From Sipunculus nudus (lineage: Eukaryota; Annelida; Sipuncula; Golfingiida; Sipunculidae): a DNA stretch of 64,000 nt. The notes beneath the pieces were generated by a model. It saw only the letters and a list, made by a program, of their open reading frames with translations, ran no database searches and was not told the origin of the DNA. Below, piece by piece: positions 1-12,400 of this stretch; positions within the stretch are counted from its first letter, which is position 1, and each line of letters starts with the position of its first letter. A program made the position numbers and the translations under genes. The DNA lies in assembly GCA_026874595.1 (NCBI GenBank), contig CM049308.1, forward strand, positions 72,884,624 through 72,948,623, read 5' to 3'.

Positions 1-214
1 GGGAATATAATTAGTTGATATATGTCAGATGTCTAAATAGGTCCTTTTAAAGGATAGATCCATGGCCATTTGGTGGCACTCTCTACGGACTGAAGACGAA
101 GAAATCCATACGATATAATTGGCGTGCAATCACTGAGCCATATGGTTTTCAGGTTTTAGGTGACCGGAGCTAGGAAGAAATAAAAGGAAATACACTCTGT
201 ACAATACATACATA

Positions 215-617
215 GGGCCTGCTTAGGGTTGCGTATTGCAGCGTACTGAGTGCGCCGAAATTAGGCTGCATACTCATGAAAAAAAAAATGTTGCTACGAG
301 CAGGATCGGGGTAGTCCCGTAGGCTGGCATACGATGACGTATTTCGTCGGAGTGGCGTAGGGTAGCGTACTCTTGCTTGGGCATGGCGTACAGTAGCGTA
401 GTGTTGCGTAAACTTGCGTAAAACTGCGGACTTTCTGCGTCAAGTGTTCTGCGCCGACACTACACGAAAAATATAAACAGTTTAAATTTTTGCGTCCATC
501 TCGAGTACCCCTTTGCGTTCGTCGGCGTATTGCCAGGTAGGCCAGCGTAGCCACACAATAGGGCAGGGTGAGCTCGGAGTACTTGGTACGCCGCACTACG
601 CAACTTGACGTAGGCCC
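215..617. mobile_element. GCGTA-rich inverted-repeat element
   Basis: The left end (GGGCCTGCTTAGGGTTGCGT) and the reverse complement of the right end (GGGCCTACGTCAAGTTGCGT) match at about three quarters of positions over 34 bp, continuing through GCGTAC. The interior is crowded with GCGTA and TAGCGTA units. GGGCC ends suggest PIF/Harbinger, but no target duplication was seen. The 100-codon reverse frame here is an effect of the repeats. Confidence 0.45.
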
Positions 618-1154
618 GGTGTGAAAGGGGCTTTAAGATATTAGAGCAACCTCTGAGGTACTTTCGGTATTTTGCATTGTGGCGGGGTTCGAACTGGGAA
701 CTTTCGCCAAATGGTCCTTCGATGTCATTCCGATATCACCTGAAGTGTCCCTCTGTCATCCCGACGTCTCCTCAGTCACCCCAATGCATCCCGGTGTCAC
801 TCCGATTCAAATTTTTCATGTTAATTAATGTTGCGATCATGTCTCGCCCATCTTCTCCACTTCTCGATGTCACTCCGATGTGCTAATGGTATTATCCCGA
901 TGATAGGCCGATGTCAGATCGGAACACACCGGCGAAATGTCGGCCTTGTTTTAACAGTATGCTACGTCCTCCCCATGGATAGTAACAAATAATATAACTG
1001 AAGGTTGTAAAATGTAATTGCTGATATTTGTCATGAAGTTTTTCATCTCATTTTAAGCCTTTAGTACCATATCAACTTTACTGACAACCTTTGTTAGCAA
1101 GAATTCCCTGAGTCTGATGATGGCGTAAAAAAAGATTTTTATTTGAGTGCAGCC

Positions 1155-1361
1155 TCACTGCGCATAATCGGACTGACAAAAGTCTGACCCTGCTGTTTAG
1201 AGATTAGGGCATAAGAATCTGCCACCCACAATGCACCTGGGCTTCTAAATACACCAGAGCGTAGGTATACATGCAGTGAAGAGTGTAATGTAGTCCGTTC
1301 AGATATGTTGCACAAACATTGTTTAAGGCAAGTCATATAAACATGGGTATTTTTATGTTAA
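1155..1361. repeat. interspersed repeat A, copy interrupted by the TTAA element
   Basis: It shares blocks with 13756-13972, including AATCTGC, CCCACAATGCACC, GCGTAGGTAT, GTCCGTTCA, ATTGTTTAAGGCAAGT/ATTGTTTCAAGATAAGT and ACATAAACAT. The last shared bases after the insertion are TTAAAGACTTCA at 1848-1859. Family unknown. Confidence 0.5.
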
Positions 1362-1847
1362 AGGGACATAATCAGGAGCAATATTATGCCTATTCTTTCA
1401 TACTACCTATTCAGTTTTGCTTCAAACAAGAGTTTCCAAGTAAAACCATCCCAGCACACAGTCTCAGTAACTCGCATAGGGCTATTAAATACTTAGTTAT
1501 GGCTCTGCGTGTTGGTAAACACAGTCCACGTGTCTGTTTACCATAACAAGGCCGCATGACCGGAGGTCCGGTTGTGAGCCGCACAGCCTGTGGGAACATG
1601 TATTTCATTTTTGGGCCAAGTCAGTCAGGCATCTCCTGATTGGCACCTGTTGTGGCCCTGGCGATGCACACGCTGTGTTTATGTTGAATCCTGTGATCAC
1701 GCCCAGTCCACTGTTTTCAACATTCGTTTACAGGAGTAAGCGACCGGTTTCAAGCAATATTTTGGCAGGTACAGATTTATTTTAAAGAAAGAAGCTATTT
1801 TTCGTTTTAATTCAACATGCTTCAAACAAATAGGTGATTCGGCTCCT
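1362..1847. mobile_element. TTAA-flanked short element (Kolobok/piggyBac-like), copy 1
   Basis: It is flanked by TTAA on both sides (1358-1361 and 1848-1851), with ends AGGGACATAATC and GGCTCCT. It matches 16803-17316 over its whole length (for example GGCTCTGCGTGTTGGTAAAC, GGGCCAAGTCAGTCAGG, CAATATTTTGGCAGG). Its flanks rejoin as the uninterrupted repeat seen at 13756-13972, which supports a genuine insertion. No transposase is present. The superfamily is inferred only from TTAA and the AGGGA end. Confidence 0.65.
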
Positions 1848-3322
1848 TTAAAGACTTCAATTTTTTAATTTACAGTACGTTCTTTACACAGCGCTTTATC
1901 TATAGGCCTACTGCCTATATCGTAAGCGCTGTTTGTTTTGACCTCGTATCGTGAATCGCTACACCAGAGGGGAGCACTGTATTTTGGTCCAATCAGATGA
2001 GACCCTGTGCTGGAAGACAAAACGGTTTACCAGCCAAGCAAGGAATGAACGGATCCGATGTTGTTCATTTCGTTTTGAGTGACAGCTCATCGCCCCGGCA
2101 ACCGTTTGAACAGGCCTCAGGCTCAGCGAGAATGGCCCCACACGAGGTTTCTGGGCGGAGCCTGATGCCTGTCGAGTGTTTGTTGACTGGCATTTGGTTG
2201 GCTGCTGGTCCCATCAACAGTTTTTTTTTCCAGCAGACAGACCCACCATCTGGGGTTTAAGTGCATCATAAATGGTCAAAGCAGGCAGTGGGAAAATCAG
2301 TAGCTTCTTTAGAAGCGCAAGATTTCCGCTGCCTCGGGAGCGTATATTTACAATTGCGTAAATTACTCCCTGCCGTCCGACAGTGCCATTCAGGAAGAGT
2401 GGCGGAAGGATGGAGCTGAACTACAGAAGAGACTAAAAGGAAAACATGGCCAGTCTTCACAGAATAATTCAAGTTTCAGGTACTGCTTCAGGTCTATTCT
2501 CATCATTTACAGCCGAGGAGTCATGCCCTTTCCGTAAATCACTTAACAATAAGCCGTGAATTGATATACCATGATACGAGTAAGGCATAGTCCAGTGTCT
2601 GGTCTACTCATTTCATACTTTCGTCTTTTGAAGCTAGCTACGCTTTCACGTACCAAGGCTAAATAAGCCTGAAAGTGCGGGCCGAAATCACAACTGCCAA
2701 TCAAATCCAACAAACTAATTGGAAACAATACACTGTTCACAGGATAACATGTACCAGAAACAGGACAGGCGTATATGGCTTTATTTAATTTGTTAGATTC
2801 TCGATGCCTTCCCGGCAATGCTAAACGTTTGATCAAATCATCACACGAGACGTCTTAGTAAAACAAGTGAACCCAAGTCATTTGACTGGTTCAATTGCCA
2901 TGATCATTATTCATGGTATAATCGCCAGAACGGCTCGATGAATCAAGGTCTGTAAAAGCGTAGCCAGATAGTAGACTTGATAGTATGGAGATGTGTCAAC
3001 TCCCAGCCAGGGGTATTGGAATGATCTCCATTGAGCGTTAATTTCATTATTTCGGATTTTCACCTTTGTATAAGTACGAATCCAGTCAGCGTAAATTTAA
3101 AATGAAGAAGTATTAGTAATGACGTATAATTCTTATGATATATTTACGTTCATTCTTATTCAACAGACAAGTGCCAGCAAAAGGTCACGGTACTATTATG
3201 GTAGAAGATATCTTACTGCAGTTGTCAAGGGGGCGGTAAACTGATATGAAAAAGATATTGCCTGGTATATTTGCACCGCATGACAGAACATCGCATGCTA
3301 AACTTGACATCAGGGTCCCCTA

Positions 3323-3660
3323 CACTGTTAAAAATTGCACGTAAAATAACGGTGCTTTGCACTGGCAGCAAAGTTGACAGTGCAATGCACCGTTATTTTA
3401 CGTGCAAAGAAATAACGCAGTGCGTTAAATAACGTCGCATTGCACCGTAATTTTACAGCGCTTTGGGACGTAAATAAACGGTGCTAAGCCATGGGAAATA
3501 ACGGGCATCTGTTATTTTACGGGACAATATGCCGTTATTTTACAGTGCTAAGAGACGTGAATCGACCGTGATTTAAACTGGAATCTTGGCATTGCACCGT
3601 TATTTCACGGTGCTTTGATATGTAGAATAACAAAACATTGTTATTTTATGAAAAATAACA
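3323..3660. repeat. left terminal and subterminal repeat array of the CACTA-like element
   Basis: At least six imperfect copies of a CCGTTATTTTACG / CGTAAAATAACGG core, in both orientations, are mixed with GCACCG and GTGCTTTGCA units. The first follows the CACTG end directly. Confidence 0.65.
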
Positions 3661-4770
3661 ATGCTTTGCACTTGGATCTATACACTGTTACAGGTTTCCA
3701 TACCCTTTCTCAAAAAGCTACTGTCTTGCCACTCCGGACGAACCCTTTATTTGTATCTGTGTACTTCAGGTTTCTCATAACTTGTTTTTTTAGATTTTAC
3801 CAGTAAAATATTACTAACGAAGTCAGACCTCCTTATGATGATAGAGTTGTAACTTTCTATTTGTCAGTCAAGTGTCCCGAAAATCAGATCAGGATATCTA
3901 CAGAGGGAAATGCATCTTGGATAATTTGGGAAATGGCATTAAAAATGCATGCTCACACATAATATCACACCACTTCTTTATTGGATGAAATATTCAACAG
4001 ATCATCAACATGTACAACACGTGTACTTAATGTATATAATTATTCAGATTATACTGATCTTCCAAAAGGCATCATTAGGAAGCAAGCATATTTAAACATT
4101 TTGACCACACTGCATGGCAGTTAAATCGTCTCCAACTAAACATATCAAATTTGTTAATAAGTGCAATATTATTATGATTACGTTTATGAATGCTGTGTGT
4201 TATTTCATTAAAGTTGCTGATCATGTTAACAATGGGGCCCAAATCTATATATAATGCATCTTTGAACAATAGAAAAAAGTGCATCAATAAGTTTATAGTG
4301 TTGTAAATTAATGGTATCTTTAAAGTAAAAGATGGTCAGAACACAAGTCAAACAATTAAAATGGATTTAACTTATATGTCACCGAATCTTTCTACAGTAA
4401 AGGCATATATTTTGTGAGAAGCTTCCGATAATGAATTCCAAAAAATAGGTCCTTGGTAAATAAATAAAATTTTTCATCAATTAAATTCGAACTGGAGGGA
4501 GTTGAAGAAAATACCTACATTGTAACAAGGGTGCAAATGTGAACTTTTTCCAGAAAAATAATAAGATAATTACCTAATTTAATTAAGGTACTTAAACACA
4601 GAAATATTAAAAGTGAAATAGTCATTAACAGATATTTACTATATTGTTGAATATATTATAGAGGAAAATGTAGCATTAAAACATTAAATCTGACCAACCA
4701 GCTCTATTGACAGTGGGAGGACAGTTAGAGGTGCATGTAATGACCACAAAATCAAGAAACCTGTAGGTTT

Positions 4771-5429
4771 TTATAGTCCCTTAGGATACTCCAGGGTAAA
4801 CATCCAAAATGACGCATAGCAAGCCTCCAGTGGAAGTGGAAATAACTTGCATGGGTTGACAGTTTCTGGCCATCCACCATATGTTACAGTGATGTAACAG
4901 TCCCCTTCTTGAACAATCACAGGTGTTGGAGATTTCACTTTCTGCATACAAAATAATAAACAGAAAAGAAAGATTCTAAGAAACATGAGAGAAATATACA
5001 AGAATATAGTTCAGTGCAATTATCCGTTTACTTTTTATATTTATTTTAGATTTTTTTTTCAAAGTCTGAAAAGTTTTCTTATGGTCAATGGGAACCTTTA
5101 GAACTGAAAATAATTATACATTATTATATCAAATATATCTTTACATTTACACTACAGACATTAACTGGCCAAGATTTTGTTCTATCTCCAAAAAAAATTA
5201 ACAATTACAACATTTTTCTTAATATAAGTATGTATTTACTTAAAAAAAAAAGATTAAACTATATTTAATACTTGCTGAATATAATCACACAAACATAATA
5301 GTTTTGAAAGAATTACCTCTCCTCCATCTACAATCCCCTATTAACCTTGCATTTTCCAAACAGTGAAGGCAGTATCCTGTAGGCAAATAGGAGCTTTGCT
5401 TCTGCAAATTCACAGACAATGCAGGTGAA

Positions 5430-5499
<70 letters not shown>

Positions 5500-7898
5500 A
5501 CATAAAATCTGTAGTATAGATTCCTAAATATTGACAGAGTAAATTATGCCTAGCATGTTCATCACACTGAAAGGTCAAAACAACACTTGTTAAAACTTAT
5601 TCACTGCATAAGGATAACATTTATACTGTTTCCTGTTAAGTGCCCATCTTTCTAAAATCTATGAGAGAGTTGAATATTTCATTGGGATAAAGAGGCTTCT
5701 TTTGAATGTGCATACCTGATCGTTTATGAAAGTTTATGAAAAAAATACATGATTTAATGATTTAATTATGAAATGTCCTTTTCCAGAACGATTAATACAG
5801 ATAATAGACCTGACAATATGTTTTAAAGGCATAAATGAAAGTCTATGTGTAAATATGAAGTAATTAACAGTAGTAAGGCTATGGACCTGGATTTATTTAT
5901 TGTAACTGTAAATAGTAAATATTATGAATATTTGATAACCAGAATATCTGCAGTGTTTTATAGGGGGTAAACATGTTCCAAACTGCATAAAATTAAAAAA
6001 TAGCCAATAATTAGCAGGTTTGACAAATGACACTGTAAGGTTAGAGATGGTCAGGTCAGCACCATCATACAGCCAGCTAAAAAGTTTATTAGAATATATA
6101 TGAATGGCGAGAATGAGAAACAGGCTGGGGAATTTAGGTCATCATCACTGCTAATGTTCAATATGTTAGATACTTGTTTCACAGATTATTAAACTCATCA
6201 GCTTAATCAAATTGTCATGGTGTTTACAAAAGAAAATATGATCAAAGTCAAACTACCTTGGTGTACATTTTCTACAATGTTCTCTGCTAGGAATTTACTG
6301 CTTGCCAGTGTAGTTGTGCACCTTGCACATCTTGCATTTGTACTTTGTTCACAGTTCTAAGTTTGGTAAGGCGTGGAACATTTTCTCCATCTTTCCTCTA
6401 ATCATTGATCCATGTATAACTCTCTGAACCCCTCCACACGTAGAACAAATTCTAGGAGTACATAAAAAACAGAACTGATAAACCTGTAACCAACGAAAGA
6501 CAGTCTCAGCACCAGGCATATTATTTACAAAGTAAGTTCATGTATATAAATTAATAAACAAAAGTGCTACATTGCATATAAAAATGGTAAATATTGGATC
6601 AACAAATATTTTACTCAGTGTATAAACTGGAAGGTGCAAAAACAGCATCATATGTGTATGGGGATTTATAAAAAGGGAGCAATATATATGCAGTACAGCC
6701 TTTATATTACAAAATGATGTAACATTTGTAATTGCATTTACATAAATTAGCTATTATAATATAACAAGGGCTACAAGCATAATGCAAACCTGTGTAATCC
6801 TTCTGGGTTCCCTGATGATATACTTGACTATTATTTGAAAAGTTATTATTTTATAAGGTGTGACAAGTACATGTATAAAGCAAGTACTACCAATTTTGAG
6901 TCTTAGTACAAGTATAAATGCGCTCAGTCTGATAAAATCATGCATACTGATGGATGAGATGGATGAGATGTGGTATACCCCACACACCTATATAGGGCCT
7001 ATATGTGAGTGAGGGGGTGTCAAAAAAACCCATCCCATCCACATTATGAATGGAAATTGTACCCCTGTACAGCAGAGTTGGGGGGGGGGGTCTCTGGCAA
7101 ATTTCCAGTTGAGCAAACCTGGACATTAGCAGGGGCGTCAATATAGGGGGGGGGGGGGAGATGGGGGGTATATATACCCCCTACTTTTTGGCAAGGGGGG
7201 GATAGCCAATGTAATCATCCCCCCCCCCACTTTCAGAGAATAATATTATATTATTACAGATGAAACATATTAATTAACAGAATTAAAAACTTTGAATCCA
7301 TATACAAAAAATGTTATATCTAAACCTTGCTCAGAATTCACAAAATAACTTGTTTTTTATTATAATATTATAATTATTTGAAATATAATATAGTATATAT
7401 ATATAAGTATATATCAATAAATATATATATAATAATTGTATATATAAATATATATAAATATATATATATATTTGAATATGTCACTCAGAGATGCTGAAAA
7501 AGTAATATATTGTGTGTGTGTGTATATATATATATATATACACAAAGTCATCCCCCCACCCTGGAAGAAAAACTGACGCCACTGGACATTAGAGATGGTC
7601 TCACTAGGCCTTGCTAGAACAATTTTTTTTTTAAGGGGGGGGGGGGGATCAATGAGATATGTTTTCCAACAAAAGTTCAATAACAACTTTAGTACTGGTA
7701 TCAGTGAACGACACAGACAGAGGTGGTGTCTTCCCTGTAGCTCAAATGACTTACAGTCAGCTGAGCTAAAAAGGCAGTATATTATTATGTGATATTTAAA
7801 CTTACATAATTCTTATTCTTAAGAAATGGGAAGGTTGCATTGATGGTATCTAAATCTTCTTTGAATTTGCCACACTGATGGAAATGCTTGCCCATTTT
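4771..7898 (-). CDS. multi-exon unknown protein inside the CACTA-like element, fragments
   Basis: Minus-strand exons are visible. Exon at 7898-7806 (31 codons, phase 0 both ends): acceptor TTATGTTTTCAG, starts KMGKHFHQCGKFKEDLD, ends FPFLKNKNY, donor GTAAGT. Exon from 5566 down to about 5500: acceptor TTTTGACCTTTCAG, starts CDEHARHNLLCQYLGIYTTD; its donor is swallowed by a (TA)n run. Exon 5401-5317: acceptor GTGAATTTGCAG, starts KQSSYLPTGYCLHCLENARL, ends CRWRR plus one base, donor GTAATT. Last exon 4937 (or 4941) to 4771: starts VKSPTPVIVQEGDCYI, ends TLEYPKGL, stop. The 4937 acceptor (AAAG) keeps frame with the previous exon; the stronger CAG at 4942-4944 would not. The paired cysteines and the closing YPK motif recall the C-terminal part of uncharacterised transposon-linked animal proteins, but I cannot name a family. 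Upstream exons were not found, so it may be broken. Confidence 0.45.
5433..5498. repeat. (TA)n microsatellite
   Basis: Two TA blocks interrupted by TT, inside the CACTA-like element. They appear to have overrun the donor end of the exon starting at 5566 on the minus strand. Confidence 0.9.
6255..6447 (-). pseudogene. decayed zinc-finger-like coding remnant in the CACTA-like element
   Basis: After a TTTTTTATGTACTCCTAG acceptor-like stretch the minus strand reads ICSTCGGVQRVIHGS ... KMEKMFHALPNLEL, an in-frame TGA, then KYKCKMCKVHNYTGK, another stop, and REHCRKCTPR. CxxC pairs repeat three times in one frame, suggesting a lost zinc-binding domain. It lies between the recognised exons of the same strand. 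Confidence 0.3.
7130..7584. mobile_element. hAT-type short non-autonomous element with perfect 8-bp TSD
   Basis: The left end is CAGGGGCGTCAAT and the right end TGACGCCACTG, imperfect inverted repeats of the hAT CAGNGGCG type. They are flanked by GACATTAG on both sides (7122-7129 and 7585-7592), a perfect 8-bp target-site duplication. The interior is a G-run, ATATACCCCC, a C-run and (TA)n/(TG)n. It is inserted in the 6.1-kb CACTA-like element. Confidence 0.8.
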
Positions 7899-7948
7899 CT
7901 GAAAACATAAACAGTATTTGGCTGTGCCTTAGCAGCCTTAATTTTCAG

Positions 7949-7979
<31 letters not shown>

Positions 7980-8490
7980 CTCAAAATGACTGGCTAAAAG
8001 GTTAGCACTTTGGCTAGCATGTTATTTTTTTTCTAAAACATGTTATGTAATTTCAAACATAGTGTGATGTGATGGGGGTGGGGGGGGGGGGGGGTTAGGC
8101 TCTAGGATATTGTATGAACAAAGCTGTTAATTATTTGTTTGGTCTGTGTTAACTCTGTTAAAGCATCTGTTAAAAAGATTTAAAAAAAAATAAAGGTACT
8201 TTGATACCTTAATTTCTCTGGTTGACATGTAAGCGGGAAAACCTTATTCAAGGCCTCATTTAAAATCTAGTAAATAAATAATTCAAAACTGTTTTCAGTG
8301 GTGCCTTTACCGATATTTCACCTTAAAGGGATATATATATATAATATGAGACATGAATAATTATACTATTCATGCATGATATACATCCAGACATGGCCAG
8401 GTGTGTCTTTTTAAGGGGGGGGGGGGTCGCTTCCTTTTTCCTAATTGGCAATTCCCTGAAACTAATAAAGGCTTAATCATCAATGATAAA

Positions 8491-8836
8491 CATTGGCATC
8501 AATGAAGGGAATGGGGGTTATATATCCTCTCCCCCCCCCATTTTTTAACAAGGGGGGATTGGTCAATATAATCATCCTCCACGCTGACATTGAGCAAGTA
8601 ACAATTAATTTTATATATTGGACATGTAATATATTAATAATAAGAAAACTTTCTTATTATTTCTATTTCTGAGTTGACTGAGTTATATGGTTATCTAATA
8701 ATCTAAACATGGTTTAGAGTTGACATATATTGCAAACATAATACCTTATTTTTCTAAAAACCTCAGTTAAATAATATAAATTATAAACATCACACAAATG
8801 TTTCACATTATAAAAGGTGTATATATATATAATATT

Positions 8837-8884
<48 letters not shown>

Positions 8885-9012
8885 TGTATGTGTCAAAGAT
8901 TGTGTGGATTTCCAACTCAATCACTCTTCTACCCCTGCAAGTGAGTCTCCCCCTCCCTCCCCCCCCCCCCCCCCCAAAAAAAAAAACCTGAAGCAACACA
9001 TGAACCACACTG
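8491..9012. mobile_element. diverged copy of the same hAT-type element
   Basis: It shares internal blocks with the copies at 7130 and 23441: the GGCNTCAAT start, TATATCC with CCCCCC, AACAAGGGGGGAT, GGTCAATNTAATC, and GGTTTAGANTT ... AACATAATA. The ends are decayed (GGCATCAAT and CACACTG) and no target duplication is recognisable, so its limits are approximate. Confidence 0.55.
8839..8882. repeat. (TA)n microsatellite
   Basis: Uninterrupted TA run inside the diverged hAT-type copy. Confidence 0.9.
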
Positions 9013-9324
9013 GCCTCGTACCACTATACAAATACCAACGTAAACTATTACACGTACAGTATCAAAATAACAAGTAACACAGTAAACAGATTTATGCCTA
9101 CATATTAAAGAAAAACATTTTACCAATGAAGATGCTGGGTAACTTCTGTGACTTTCAGCAGCCAGCAGACGGACAAAAATGGCTTCTCTTCGCGCCGTGG
9201 AGTCAAAAGATCCAGGATGTTGACGTCATGAGTGGCCCCGCTGATCACATGACGCGGTTTATTTCATCTGTACCGTCTGCTTTACACACGTGTCACACAA
9301 TTTTCACAGACGCTCGACATATTT

Positions 9325-9428
9325 ACGTTGCATTTGCGCGTTATTCAAGACACAGGAGCGTCTACATTGCAAAGCGCCGTAAATTTACAGTCTTATGCGC
9401 CGTTATTTTACGGCAATTTTTAACAGTG
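9325..9428. repeat. right terminal and subterminal repeats of the CACTA-like element
   Basis: Units GCGCGTTATTC, GCGCCGTAAATTTACAG and GCGCCGTTATTTTACGG lead to the terminus TTTTTAACAGTG. It mirrors the left end but is shorter. Confidence 0.6.
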
Positions 9429-9469
9429 TAATTCTTGATTGGAAATGGCATCTCCTTTATTTTAAAATA

Positions 9470-12400
9470 ATTAATGACTACCAGTGTTAACACGGAAACT
9501 GTCACATGTCCGTCTTAATTACAGAACTCTTGCATCTCTCCTAGAATTAATTCCTGCAACTGTTAAGGGAATGTTAAAATGTTTTATTCTTCAAAGGCAG
9601 GGATGACTCTGATGGCTACCATCTTTTTACTTTCTGGCGATATTCAAATTCACTCTGTTAAAAGTGTAATCCTATGGGATTAGTCTAATTAAATTAACTT
9701 GGCGAATCTTAATTAGATATGAAGTTTGTTAGAAAACAAATCCGACTTATTCGACTTCAACTGAATACCATGTCAGTTCTGTAACATATGATTTTGAAAA
9801 TGCTGTCAAACACCTTTTTTTTGGACATGTTCTTCTTGTACTAAGATTAGGAAATTGTCCAATTAGAATGAAATTGATTTTCGGAACTTAGAAATGGTAA
9901 CTACTCGCATTCGCATTACAATTTGAATGACATTTGAATTGCATGGGGTTATTAAAAAATAAAACACAACAGTAAAAACTTGTAAAAAAAAAAACAAACT
10001 TGCATGATGTCCACCAAACGAAGAACCAAGTTAACGCGGACAAGAAGATCAGACGTCTATAGCATACGTAACACCGACCTTTGCAAATTGAAGATCATTA
10101 AATATAGCATATCGAACCTTCGGGCACGCAGTGTTTGGCGGTGCGGTTTCCACGCAGATTTGTAACAACTAAGACATTGAGCGACGTACCATTGCCGAAC
10201 CAGCGGAGAGAAGATCGAACATTCAAGTATTGGATTGAGGGTTGAGTATTGTCACTGCTAGGTATTGATCATCACTGCCCTTGTTTCGCCTCAGGAGTTG
10301 GACCTCTAATAAGCAGTAAATAGCTGGGCCGGCGCTCCGGCAAAATCAATCTGACGTCGCTGGGATGGTATTCCATCGACGCTGGCAGTGAGCCCCGATC
10401 GAAGCTTCTGCCCTGTTAGTAACTGGCGTCCGGGTCCCCCTGCATTACTTCTGTCGCGGTGGTAGAAGCAAAATTAGGGATACATTGCCCTGTGAACTAG
10501 CGCAGTGTGGGCTCTCAAAGAAGTACAGTGAAAGACTGGTCTCAGTCGGTAACCGAATCCTATTTATTTACTGCTAGATAACTCGTTGTCGGGTAAGTCT
10601 TCCTTTTTTTAGAACTACTCTTTAATGTTCTTCTTTACACTATTATGTGAGCAGTTTTATTATTGCGATGCAGTTAATCACTACCATTTAATCAGGTAAT
10701 GGTCCAGATTACTTAGTTTGAAAATTTATTAACATGTATCGTCATTATCATTAACCTCATTGTTAGTAACTTTTTAGATTCGTAAACAAGGCAAATTTAA
10801 CCTATTAACCCATTAAAAAGAAAATGGCATTTGTCAGGGTGCACTGATGATTGCTTATAGCTTATAATAATGTTAAAAAATAAAAGTATTATCAGCAAAA
10901 ACTCACATATCCTTCATTGCTACTTTAGTGTTAAAGTATTTGCTTCCTGGAACTAATGTAACATGGTAAAGGTTTCATTCTTCTTAGATTCATCGGCTAT
11001 TTAAGAGGTACAAAACAGTCCTGCAACACCTCGTTCCATAAGACACAGATATTTATCAAATTAAACAAGGATACGTTTACCTCGTTAATAACCCACGCTG
11101 ACGACCCCAGGTTGTCTCCGAGAGAATCAATCAAATTAAACATCAAAGAGATAGCATGCTCTACACACGGTTATTAACGCTACAAGAGCACCCGTAGAAA
11201 TATTAGGTTCCCGTCTAAATGGAGAGAGGCGTGAGCTCTGTGACTATCACTTGTTTCTCGGGACGATGACGTGATTGCACACTCCAACGATGTATCAGAT
11301 CTTGTCGCCAAGAACACTGAGTTACAATTACCAATTGGTTAGATCGGTGGTGGTAGGAAATGAAATGCATGACCCGAAATTCTAAAATATATATGAAAAC
11401 TACGCTCCCGAGGCAGAGGAAATCTAACGCTTCTATGGACAAGCTCTGATTTTACATAAGCTATAGGTGGTATAGATAATGCGCTGTGGAGAGAGCGTAG
11501 GTCAAAACGTGGTGGATAATATCATCATCATCGTATACGAATACTAAAAGGATACGTTGAATTTGAAATGATTTATTTGAAAAAGAAACAATCTTGAAAA
11601 TAGAACAGTTTGTAGAACAGTTGTGCGCAGGTACGATCAACTGTGATTTCTGTTTAAGTAATGAAACGTTGACAACCATGAAACAAGAGATTGGGAAATG
11701 TTTCGAAAATGAAGCAATGAAACTTTTTATGCTAAAATAGAAGTAAAAATGAGAAAAATCATGGAACAGTTATGAATTAAAAATTGTTATTTAACCTTTT
11801 ACGCCGGCATTCTCGTCCACTTGCTGGACAATTTTCTTTCCGTGACTTTCTAGGTATTTCAAAGTTATGTTCCCTGTAAGGTACATTGTGACATATACAA
11901 CAAAGTGTACGAGTATTGTACCTGATAAGCATGTTATAAACATGGTTGCACACATAAGATTGTGCTTTTTATACACTAATAAACAGTTTTTGTATATAGA
12001 GATTGTCGACTGCCTAGTAAGCATGTCAACTGTATACTGGAGTTGTATTCATAAAATATATACTCCCTTATATGGACGTTAAAATGTTTGCACCTCAAAA
12101 AGTTTAGAAAATGTCTATAGACCTTTTTCTTATCACCATGGTATGTAATGTTCACGGATAATGATTTGTTTCCAAGACCGAATATATCGACTTCTTTCAA
12201 ATATTTCCTTTCTTTTGAATTCTTCAATCACATCCATTTCCTCTTACTGTATAAAAATGGTTGGTAAACATAAGTCAGCCGGTCTAAGCTATTGTTAATA
12301 TTTTTTTATCAGACTCCTTACGCACCTGTTAAATGGGAGCCATTCTGAAAGGACTTAATTGGTGTATATCTGCATTCACTGGTATCACTGCACGCAAATC

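Larger units (their letters stand above)
3323..9428. mobile_element. CACTA/EnSpm-like DNA transposon, 6.1 kb, with nested insertions
   Basis: The left end reads CACTGTTAAAAATTGC then CGTAAAATAACGG. The right end is its reverse complement: CCGTTATTTTACGG, then CAATTTTTAACAGTG. Both are flanked by TA, a possible 2-bp target duplication. Multiple subterminal copies of CCGTTATTTTACG-like units at both ends, in both orientations, are the hallmark of CACTA elements. The interior carries minus-strand exons (4771-7898) and two hAT-type short insertions (7130-7584 and 8491-9012). I see no CACTA transposase domain, so it is either non-autonomous or badly decayed. Confidence 0.7.

Noticed and set aside
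5400-5510. Long IYIYIY-type peptides here and at other TA runs
   Set aside because: Direct translation of (TA)n microsatellites.
9126-9431. 101-codon plus-strand open frame
   Set aside because: Its second half is the subterminal repeat array of the CACTA-like element, and the first half has no support.
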